Part shown: one piece after another, positions 19,401 to 31,400 of the stretch | How positions within the stretch are numbered: the first letter of the stretch is position 1 | How the letters are laid out: each line of letters opens with the position of its first letter | Assembly: GCF_028453695.1 (NCBI RefSeq) | Contig: NC_135778.1 | Coordinates: 39,141,985 to 39,205,984 of the forward strand | Direction: 5' to 3' | DNA: 64,000 nucleotides | From: Augochlora pura | Taxonomy: Eukaryota > Arthropoda > Insecta > Hymenoptera > Halictidae | Made by a program: the position numbers and the translations under genes | Notes under the pieces: generated by a model | What the model was told of the DNA's origin: nothing | What the model saw: the letters and a program-made list of their open reading frames with translations, nothing else | Database searches by the model: none

Positions 19401-22400
19401 ATAGCGTTGATGTTGACTAACGATTACATTTGCTTCTTAAAATACAAGTTTCCTGCATAAGAGGGACGAAAGTTACATGTAACCCGCCAGAGAACATTAA
19501 ATAAATACAAGATTACATTCGCTTCGATTACTTGAGTTATTCATTATTCATGATTACTCGATCGCTTCGCAATCGTAATCATTAATCACGAACACGTTTC
19601 AACGTTGCCAAGATTACAGCTCGCCCAACTCTGCACGGTAATGGCCGTTCATGATCGATGCGTGTTGATGTTTAATATTTTACACAAGTCGCATCGGATA
19701 CTTACACTTGCGCGTTGTTTGGAGTAAAAAGTGCAGCTAGGTTTCTCGCGCGTTCGATACCAACATGAAGTAGGCCATCGCTTACGGAATACCTGCAATA
19801 CGTCACTATTTTAGTATACAACATAGAAGGATACACATGCATGCAGTGCACGGTGTTCATTTCCCCGAGAACACGTTGCCAAAAAAACAATGTAAAGGCC
19901 AACGCGGGCGAGCCAATATACCGAGCAAGAAAAATCAATAATTTCGTCGAATTCGTTGTTTCGCGTTCGAAATAACTCGGGAGGCGAATTTGGACGATTG
20001 GCTCGAAAGTTGCTGGGAAATGAACCGTGGGCGTTGGATCTAATTTTGAATTATTCTTGCAGTTATATATAAATTATGTATACGTATACAGATGTATCTA
20101 TAATATAGTATCCACAAAGCTTTTATAGAGTTGGAAAGTACGAAGCTGTATCGTAAAATATATCCGCGACTTTTAACAATTTCGGAATTAATTATCTTTC
20201 GAATTCAATTGAATATAAATCACTGCAGTGGGATGCAACGCAATGCAATGCACTGCGCTGAAATTCTGATAGCGTTTCATAGTAAATGGAAACGTGCCAA
20301 TCGAACGGGCAGATAATAGAATTCCTTGTAAAATTACAAGCATACCTGAGTTTGATTTGCACCTGGGCCGTCTCCAGGCTCATTTCGCCGAGGGTCAACG
20401 AGTCGACGTCACCGATCACCTCGGATAGTCTCGTCCGATTGGAGGCTTCGAAGACGCCCGAATCGCCGGCGACGCTTTCGTCGGAGACCGCGGCGGAAAC
20501 GGACCTGGTATTGGTACCGGAACTGCTCGCTCTTGACCGGATACCCGTCGGAGGCGGTGTCTCGCTGATCGGCGAGAGTGGCGGTTGATCTTGCGAGGAG
20601 GTTTGGTGTTGCGGGACGGCGACAGGCCTGCCGAGACCGCTGCCTTGAGACATGTTGCCTGACTGCAGTTCGACGGGCGGATGAGGCCCGCCGACCAATT
20701 TAAGACGATCTTGAGAACCGGTGCAGAGCAGTTCCTGCGACGGCGTTTGATGCTGGCTTAGCCTGAGCTCCGCCAATCGGTCCTCTAGTTGGTTACCATC
20801 CAGATTCACGTTCGCGGAAGCAACGGGGCCTCTCTGATTCTGTCGCCTCTGCATCTCGACGTGCTCGTACGCGGGCGGCGGCCCCACCGGGGTATTCTCG
20901 TAGAGCGGCGAGACCGGCGGACTGACGCTCGAGAGACTGGATCTAGGGGATAGACTCGGCTGGGATCTGCCTGGCGAGGGAGTGCTGACGAGATTATTCT
21001 GCTCGGAACCCTTCAGCAATCTCTCGACTCGTCTGTGCAAGTCGACCATGTCGACCGGTCGTTCCTGCTGCAAACTAACAGGCCCCAGACACTGAGGGCT
21101 GCCGTAAATGTCGGTGAAGCTCAGGCCAGAGCTCAGGGAGCCTTTGCTGCTGGTCGTGCTGAGGCTGCCGAGGCTGGAGCTGCTGCTCACCGAGAGCGTG
21201 CTCGCGCTCAACGTTTTCAATTGGCCTTCGAGCATCGCCATCGAGCGCAGCGCGTCCCTTAACTGCTGCAACAGCAGTTGCTTCTCCTCGTGGAGACGCA
21301 CTCGGTCGGTAATGGTTTTGTTCGACAGTTCGAGCGCGTTGTTCAAGTCCTGCTCGAGCCGTCGAATCTCGCTTTGGATCTTCTTCATGTCCTGCTGCGT
21401 CCTGGTGCGCGGCGTGATGCTTCTCAATTCTCTGAGCAATTGCTCCTTCTCCTGGAACAGCAACAGCTTGTCCTTGTCGCTCTCGGTCTGGCCAGGCGTC
21501 ACCTTCTCCTCGAGATCCGCCAGCTGTTGCTGTATGTGCTGTATCCTCTTCCGCGCCTCGTCATATTGAAGCCTCATCCGCGCCATCTCGGCCAAACGGG
21601 TGCCGATCGGCACCAACTCGCCCGACAAATCCGTCTGCGACGCCGTGCTCAACTTCTCCTGGGGTAAACTGAGCGTGCTCGCTTCCGGACTGCCCTCGCA
21701 GAGCTGCAGTCTCGTCAGCTCGTCCTTCAGCTGCGCCAGCGACTGCATCAGTTCAGCTTTTTCTTTCTCGCCGGAGCTTAGGGACTTTTGTATGTTGCGA
21801 AGCTCTGTCATGATCGCCTGCGCCTCCGTAATGTTGTAGCAACCACCGTGGTGTCCGCTTAATTTCTGCTCCACGCTGAACAAACGAAGAAGATCCACGA
21901 TTAAGTTCATGGTAATATAGCGACTACGTATGCTGACTATACTTTTAACCTACAAAACTATGTAACTTTAACTATGTAACCTATATAATCTTGACATAAC
22001 CTATATATTGCTACAGCAGCGTGGGGCGTCCATCGGGAAAATATTATAATATTGAACTACGATCAGACAATAAGGATCGCGTTGCCATCGTGGTTAGAAA
22101 TTATTACAATGTTTACCCGTTAGAGGACGCACGCCACTGTGTAGCTACTTTACCTGACTATTTGTCTATGGAATAACCATTCCATCTGGATTGGATAACG
22201 TAAAATTTATTGAAGGGAATCAACATACAGGCATCTTGCCTGTGCCAGGAAAATATCGAATTTGCGCGTGCAGTTTTCTACTAATTTAATTACGTCCTGT
22301 TAGCCACGTATGTTTTATTATTTGCAATTTCAGAGATCTAGCAATTGTAATTTGACTAGCTTTGTAGGAATCCTTCGTTTGACTCTTTCTTACAGCTTCA

Positions 22401-25400
22401 TATCCTATATTAAAAAGCTATCCTATCATATGAATTATATATAAAACGAAGTCATTATTTGTAAGTGTAAGGTACTAATGTTCGTTTCTATGATCGACTA
22501 TTTAAGATCGAAGGTTAATTGTAGATTTCTTACGTTCTTCTTTGTATTTTAGGTTTAGGGAAGAAAAGCTTCGAATTCGGTGAACGTTGAATTCAACATA
22601 TAAAAATTACTGTTCTCAGGTATAAATACAGTAAATGTTATTATAAATAACGTAACAAGGGTGACATTGTTAATAATCAATCAGTGCATTGAGCGCGGTT
22701 GTTTATATCAACAAATGCTAATTAGAATTGTGAGCCATTGTCATCTTACAAGCAGATAAAGTCGACGATATTCCGTAAACAAATTACGCCGACTCGATCT
22801 GAATTAACAATAAGGCTGTTGTATTTTTGCGATATGCAATCACATATCTGGATTAGAAATACAGCAAACTGGTAATCAAAATACAATTTAGTTTTTTTTA
22901 GCTAACAAAGAGGCTTTTCGATTTGAAAGCGGGAGCAATTTTTTACCTTGCAAGTGTATCTACTCCTCGCTGTGTACAATTCATTTCTGCTCGTATCTGC
23001 TCCAGTTCCCGTTTCAGCCGAGATACTCGACTCCTCGCGAGCGCAACGTCAGATTTCAAAAGATCGGGATCATACTTGGTGCTCAATGAACTTGAACTGG
23101 AACACACTGTAAAGAAAATAATTTGTTCATCTATTCCTTTCGGTGTTTAACGTCGTTTTTTTTTCTCATACAAAATTAACCGATTAGATAGTTATTTATA
23201 CATATTAAACAAAGAGCGAGCTTTGTAAAAACCATTAACGAAACGTTCTTTTGGTTACATTTTACTTCTGAGTCTCTGATAAATGTCTAAATAACTGTAG
23301 TCGGTTTACTTTAAAAATAAATGTAGTTTAATTATGGTGTACTGTACTTACAACTCGTACGCGACGCGCCGAGCGTCGTTAAAGCATTGTTCAGGTGATT
23401 ATACTCATCCTGGGCCAAACATAGCCTCTGTTGCTTCACATCGTAGATCTCTTTCTTTGCCTGGAACAGAAACAATTAAATTATATAGAAAACTATACGA
23501 ACGGTATTTTCTCTGCAACAAAAATGCGTAAACTATTTCTCTTAAAAAAAAAATACGAAAACGTTTTCTCTTGTCTCTACTAGAATATTACTGAATTAGA
23601 GAATTTGTTGATAGCCTGCGAGTACAATAATTTCTACTGCATATCGACATTTTTATAATTGCCAATTATCTACAATTGTATCCCCTCTTTTTTTTTTATT
23701 ATAGATGTATAGGTTCTTTCATATTTTGTACATTCGACTAGTGTCATATTAACCGTGGAATATCGCTAATTAGCCTCAACTGTTGGAATAGTTGCTTCAT
23801 TACTTATTAGCGTTAATTATAGCTAAATCAACGTTAATTAGGGTTCTGTCCTAGCTAATGCCGACATTATGCACTGTTACAGGTTGGCGTTTTGAGAAAA
23901 GTATGCGAATTCGAAAACTTCTTCTGCAAAGCCAAACGGAATCAAAAATGTCCTTCTGAACTGCTTTTTACCTATTTATATTGCATAATATCAATATTTA
24001 AATATTTAATATTTAATTTTTCATATTAATATAATTAATATTTATATTATATAATAACAAAAGGAAAAATCATTCTGTTAGGTATCACAGACAACCATCG
24101 CAACGAATATTTTTCTTTTTATCATTTCTTTTCATTCCTTCATTTTTTTCAAGTAGCGCGAAATATTTTCAAAATGAAAATAACTAAATGTGTTTCGTTT
24201 ATTGCAGGAATTGTACAACATTTAAAGACGACATATTTAAGCAAGAAAACCTAGAGATTCTTCCAACGCATCTGCTAAAATTATTTGCAACTCGCGTGGA
24301 TCGTGTCGATATAACACAGTGAGATTGGAATCGAGATCGAACTTAAATTTGAACCCGAACGCTAACTTGAACTCGATCTTGAACTTGGACTTGGACGCGA
24401 GTTTGTCACACATTTCGTACCGAGCGAAGCGATGCGAGATCGGCGCGCCGGCGAGTATGCCAGCATAGTGTGCGCCTGAGCGATTCATTATGTGAGATGC
24501 ATCGAGCGATGCAGCGTGTGATGTGAGTATTTCTTTTATCTATATTCTTACGTACTTTTTGCAAAATATTATTAAACATTTCATTGTATTATATTGTTAT
24601 ATTATTACGTTATTAAATATTTCTTTATTTATCATGAGAACATGAATGAAGAAGATAAAGAAGCTCAATGAACAGATAAATAACGAGGAGGATATTATTA
24701 ATGCAACGGAAGTTGTTCGGATAGATAAATGAAATGGCGGTCATTATCGATCCTGGAATTATGGCAACGCGTGAACGACGAAGCTGTCGAACCGATGGAG
24801 GACAATGAAGCAAAAGCAATTTGCAAACGTCAATTATTGCATCCGTCTAAACCATTATTCAATATTGATGAATCGTTGGATTTAATTTACTCAGATTTAT
24901 GTGAACATTTACCAGTAAAATCAAGGGGTTAAAAATTATATTCGCTGATAATTATTCGAAGAAAATATTTGAAAAGTAAAGGCGAGGTATCGAGTTTCGT
25001 TCAAAAATAAACAGCTAGAGTAGGAAAATAAACTTATAGATAAATAAAGTAAATAAGGACTGATAACGGGTTAGAATTTTGTAATAAGCATTCAGTAACA
25101 TTGTACGATTGATTAGATATAAAACATGAACGGGGAAATGTCTGTACACTGTAAACAAATGATATAATCAAAAGAGTTATATAATAATTATATTATTATA
25201 TAAATAATTTTCAAACGTTAAATAAACCTTGCCAATTTGACTGGAAAAGGGTATAATAGTTCCTTTGTGAAGAATTCTAAAAAATCTTATAAATCTTAAA
25301 AAAATGACAATGTACACTATAAACACACAGAATTTATAGAACAAATGTAACTGCTAGAATATAGTAAAATGGATAACAAAGTAACGAAATTGAAGAGACC

Positions 25401-28400
25401 GACTTAGGGGTTGAAACGGTCAGGTTGGAATTGTCAAAAAGGCTATTGTTATGTTCCTAATTAAAAGAGGATTTCATCTTTTGCAATCGAGTGAAACACT
25501 CTGTGGTGACGTTAAAAAATGCTACACTATTTTTCGAGAGAATTTTTGCACTAATCAAACTATGGCCCAGGAGTTATACATACAAAATTTATTGAACGAT
25601 TGCAATGTAATAGGAGTGAAAAAAGGATTAAAGACGTCTATCGAGGTAGACTTGAAATTATCGAAACAGAATTTTTTCTTCGAATAAAATTGAAATAAAA
25701 GCAATGAGAAATGCTCCACATGGGCAGACATAATGTACACGGCATCGAAATTAGCAAAATTATTATCGGATCCAGTTACGGTCACGATGGATGCAAGCGA
25801 GAAGAGTGTTAAAATATTTGTTCACAACGAAGAAGAAGAGACGAACGTATAGTCGGGGCGACAACGAAATAGAAATATTTAACGATGCAAATTGGACGGC
25901 AGACATTGACGACAGACATTCATGGTAACGAAACAGGAGTATTTTGAAAAATATATACAAGACACATAGGCACATCATATTACTAGAGAAAAACCCGAGG
26001 ATGGTTTAACAAAACCGTGATACGTTTCTCCTGGCGATAATGCGGCAAATATTTTTATAATATATTACCATACAACGACCACTCGTGTAGGAAAACTAAG
26101 ATATTCTATGAGAAATAGATTGCGCCTGAAATATAAATGCAAACGACCCTTTGCAATTTATTAAATATTTTCATGCGCAACTTGAAATAAATTGAACTTT
26201 AAATTGAGCTTAAAATTGAAACTGATACCGAAATTAACTACACGAATCTGCACTTATCGGTTTGATTAGTTACTCGATTCGATGGCCTAACAATCGAAAG
26301 GGCTAAGAAAATGAATCGCGCGAGATCAAAGCGTCGAAAGAATGCAAAGCATCCGCGCAGAATGTCTGCAACGTCGAACGCGAATTGGAGAGTTGACGTA
26401 ATCGAAAGGAGATCGAAACACGAAAAAAACGGCAGAGAATATTTGGGCCGTAGATTCATTCGGATCACATGCCGGAAACGTAATCACAAGCACTGAACCT
26501 CACAGCACAGAATATTTCCGTGGAAAAACTGGCACTCGGAGCGTGTATATCCCGACGAAAAAATATAGATACTGAAAGTATTACGTGTAAATCCTGGGGG
26601 ACTCTTACGTATTCACAGTAATAGTACGCCGTAGCGTCGACGTCATTCCGTCTGTAGCACTGCTCCCAATAGAACCTTTGGATCTGTTCGTCGTTCTCGT
26701 AGTCGTTGTGATAGCACATTCTCATCCGATACTGCGAGACAACGTTCTCGTAAATTTGCTCCTGGTGATAAGGATGGTCGTTGAAACGTTGCTGATGGCT
26801 CGCCGTGTACTGTCGTTGTTGTTCTAAGCGTTGATGGTGCGCGTGCTGGTGGTAATTGTCAACGTAAGTGCGGTATTGGTGGGCCGGTACGAGTACGCAG
26901 AGCGTATACTGACGGTCCATGCCGGGTACACAGTAAAACTAAACACGGTCCACCGATCCCTCCTCCCTCCTCTTCTTCTTCTTCTTCTTCTTGGTCGTAG
27001 TCGTTGTTTTCGTCCCCGTCTTCGTTTTCGTCTTCGTCCTTGTCCTTGTCCTTGTCTTCGTCGTCGTGATCGTCGCCGCCGTCGTCGTGGTCGTGGTCGT
27101 GAACGTGGCCGTGTTCGTAGTCGTGACCCTGGCTATGGCCCTGGTCCTGATCCCGGTCCCGGTCCTAGTCCTGGCCCCGATCCTGGTTCCGATCGTCGTC
27201 TGCCTCCTCGTCGTCACCGCTTTCCTCTCCACCTTCCTGTTCTCTTCCTCGTCCTCTTCTTTCTCCTCCTCCTCCTTCTCTTCCTCCTCCTCTTCTTCTC
27301 CTCCTTTTTCGCCTCCTCCTCCTCCACCACCTCCACCACCACCTCCTTCACCTCTTTCTCTTTCTTCTCGCGCTACTTCAACCCTCTTTTTCCTCTTCGA
27401 CTTGTTTCTGCTTTCCACCGACTTCCCAACCACTTCTTTTTCGTTCCCTTCTGTCCCTCTTTCTATCCCCCGGTCGGATCGGACTCTACGTAATCTTTTC
27501 CCGTCCTCGCCGCTACCTCGCGAAGGCCTCCACGAGACTGGCCGGTTCACGGGGCCCGAAATTCCAATCCCCACCTCGGTGGGTCTCAATTTTTAAGGGA
27601 TCCCACCTTTTTCTTCTTTTTGCCTTCTCTTCCCTCGTTTCTTGCACCATCCGGTCCGATCCTCTCTCTCTCTCTCTCTCTCTCTCCATCTTCCTCACCG
27701 TCCTTCCCTCCGTCCTTCCTTCTTCTCCCCCCGCCCCGTTCTTCTCTCTTGCTCGTTATCCGTTCCCTCCCCGCTGCCGCCACGTCCGTCCGCAACTCGC
27801 AGCCTTCCCTTTTACTCCTCCGTCACTCTCTCTTTCTTTCCCTCTCGTCCTTTTGATTCCTTCGATCTTTTACCCCCTTCTCGCTCGGGCACATGCGAGA
27901 ACTGACTCGGTCTCCTTTGTGCGCGCGCGAGTCTTCCTCCCGTGTGTCCTCCTCCTCGCTCTCTCTCTCTCTCTCTCTTTCTTTCTTTCCCGCCCGTTTC
28001 TCTCCATAGGTCTTTCGCGCTCGTCTCGCTCCAACCACGGTGGCCCGACGCGTGGTTTCTTTCTTGGCCGGTGTAAAAAGGCGGTCCTCATCTTGGGACT
28101 CCGGGACCCCGGCAGTGCCGTCGCAATGGAGCCCTTGTGCTCCCCCTCTCCTTCACTTTTCCTAGCTTCTCTCTGTCTCTCCTCTTATTCTCCCTTTCTC
28201 TCTCTCTCTTTTTATCTTTCTCTGTCTTATATTCTGTCCGTCTTCCTTTCTCTCCGTCTCTCTTACTCTCTTCCTGTCTCTCTCTCTTTCCATCAGCGAG
28301 CGCTCTATCCTCGCTAACCACATTTACCTCTATCGCCGTCTCTCTCTCTTTCTCCCGCCATTCTCTCTCCGATGCGTTTCGAATAATATTCGTTTCTAAT

Positions 28401-31400
28401 GAATCTCTCGTTGATTCATTAGTGGAAAGTGTGCCCGATATATTAAATAAACTCGTAAACTGGCGAGCCAGCCATAAACGCTTGCTTCCGACATAACCTA
28501 GCACGTTGAAGCTTCGTTTTTAACCTAACATCGTTCACGATCGTACTATGCCAATGAAAGATGTTCCATTCTTTTCGCATTGATCGTGATACATTCGACA
28601 CTTATGTGCAACACGTACGCACGTGTGCACGTATAGGCGCACGCGTACGAGCGCGCGAGTAAGAATTTCATAATTTGGGGAATTTTATCGGTTCGCAAAA
28701 ATCTGTTTCGCGTGGGAGTCGTTAGGAGGCGCAACCATGACCAATTTATGCGGAACATAATCAGGATATTGCCGCCGCTTGATACGATAACGTTCGTTAA
28801 GGTTACGATAGAGTACGGCGAGAGAGAGAGACACGCGAGTCCCACGATAGCTAAACAATACCGCATCATCGGTAAAATACTCCATTAAGCGTAGGAATTT
28901 ACTGTTTCCCAGAGTCTCGAAGCACCTGTCTGTCGAGGTTAGAAAGCCTATGGTGTTTTAAGAACGATTAATTGCATCAGTTTTTATCATCGAAACGGCG
29001 AAGCTATTTGATAAAAATATAACCGAGCGAGGTTAAGGTCGTTTATAATTTGATTTGTTAATTTTTATTGAGGCATGAATGTTTTTAGATAGCATTCCTA
29101 GACACGCGGGTTCTTCTATAGGTCTTTATGAAATATGTGTAGATTTTAATTTGTTTAATGAAGCTGTGTATAATTTTATTCAATATTAATTTATTTGAGT
29201 ATTTGAAGTTAAATGAAGAGCTGCAGCGTTTTGATGTGTTATTATATTATAATATGATACCATAATAATGTTATATTATAATATAATAATAGAATATATT
29301 ATTATATATTACATAATAGTATTCTATGTAAATTTATTCTCTATTTCTAATTTTTACTTTATGCAAGTATTAAATATTTTTAAAAAATGTGTAAGTTATT
29401 TTGATTCTATAATTATTCACAGCACTGTGAGTGGTACCCTTCAGCTGAATATATTTTTATATTTTTAAAAATATTAAAAAATAGAAATATGATACTCTGT
29501 CAAAATTTCCTTTAAGTTTCGGTAACAAAATTATTTTCTATAATTATCATATATTATTATCTATAATTACGCACACCATTCTATTTGTATCTAAAGTCAC
29601 CAAACCAACTAATAGTCACTAAACTAACAAATAGTTACTAAACTATCAAATTTCCTACAAAATCGTCCGCAATGCGCGAGAAAGCTAACCACCGTATCCA
29701 CTGTACATATACACGTATACACGTGTGCACGCGAATCGGTATAGAGACGTTACACCACCGCGGTAGAGACAACGAAGACAACGAAGAGACGCCGAAGACA
29801 TTGAAGACACGCGAACATTAAAATATGGATAAAACCGCTTCTCGAATTCCACCGGCGTATTCGTCATCGAGGCTACCCCGGGGGCACACGGATTCTTTTT
29901 TTCAATGTTGCGGAATGCTCGTGGTATGCAGGCATGAAATGCAGGGTGCCGCGGGGCGAGCACACGATCCTGTCGTTGGCGCACAGGAGGATCGGGCTGT
30001 AAAGCTGCGCGCAAGCTGTAAGCTATGTGTGTGTGTGTGTGTGTGCAAGCTGCGAGTCGAAAGCTGCGCTGCCGAAAGCTGCGAGCGGGAAGCTGTAAGC
30101 TGTGCGAGCTGTAAGGGACGAAATGAGAAAGAGAGAGAAAGAAAGAAAGAGAAATAGCGAGAGAGAGAAAGAATGAAAGAAAGAGCGAGAAAGAGAAAGA
30201 GAGCCTGGCGAGAGGCTGGACGGATGGAAGGGGTGGCGCCGATGAAGAACGGAGGGATCGGAGGAGAATCTGCAGCGGGAAGAGGGAGGGAGGGGGGGGG
30301 GGAGGCTGGGCTCGTGAAGCGGTAGAAGCTAGAAGAGAAGCAGGAAAAGAGAGGCGCGGGAGGGGGTGTCGAGGGGGCTCGGGAGGAATTCAGGGGAATT
30401 CAGGGGAATCGAGGGCCTGGCGAGGTCACGGTACGACCCTGTTGAACGTGGTCCCATCACGGGGCTCTTGGTCGGTAGTAGAATCGACCTTGAGTGGCGC
30501 ATTATGCCTCGTCCTTGTTGGAATTTCTGGGACCACTACTGGCCCATCAGCCGTGTCTCTGATCGTCTAACAGCGGCCACGGATGGGTCTTGATATATGT
30601 ATGTACGGTCCCCCCCACCACCAACCTTTTTCGAGGGTCCACGCCTTGCCAGTCACGATACCGCTAATTTTTCATCTTCCCCGCGTATTATCGGGGCCCC
30701 CATCGATTATCAGACGATCGTTTAGCCTTTTACAATGAGATTTTCGCGATGAAGGCCCCTGGTTAATTTTAAATATTTAGGAAGAAAAATTGCTGACAGA
30801 CACGTTTTATACTTAAATTGCAAGTGACACAAAATGTATGTTCTCCAGTATCTCGCAGAATTGTTTTCGATTAACTTTCACAATATATTTGAGAAGACCG
30901 CGCTGTTCGTCGCGATTAGCGAAATTACGTCGCAAGTATGACGAATAAAATTTTCGTAATTGGTCCAAGAGTGTTCTGTAACGTTCTCGCGCGACAACTA
31001 TTTGGAAATCGTGTTTTTCAAGTTGCGTCACTTTCGTTGCAAGCGCACGGACAGGCGAAACTGTTCCGCGGCCGTTGTCCAAGCGATTCCGATAAAAACA
31101 AATTCCTCGCGTTGGTATTCGAGACGCTTTTGCATATGTCGATATATATATTCGGTGCATTCGCTACGTACGGTTCAGGTTACGGTTGCGCGCTGATTAT
31201 AAGTTACAGGGCCGAGACAACCGCCGCGCTCCGCCAACATTGAGTATCACTGTCAGCGTCCCGCGACTGTTCCTTCCGCGCCAAAATTTTGTTATTTCTT
31301 CGTTGAAGATAGAAGTTTCTTAGATTGTCAAGGGAACAGAAAACGAATGTTTGCGAGAAACATTGATCAAAAGATGATAGTTGAACTATTTCTATGGTCT

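Noticed and set aside
20286..21839. Long plus-strand frames opposite kibra exon 6
   Set aside because: Antisense shadows of a GC-rich coding exon.
26831..27596. Several 200-codon frames on both strands
   Set aside because: They are translations of the CTT/GTC/CCT low-complexity block (poly-Leu, Val, Ser or Glu, Thr) and run on both strands at once.
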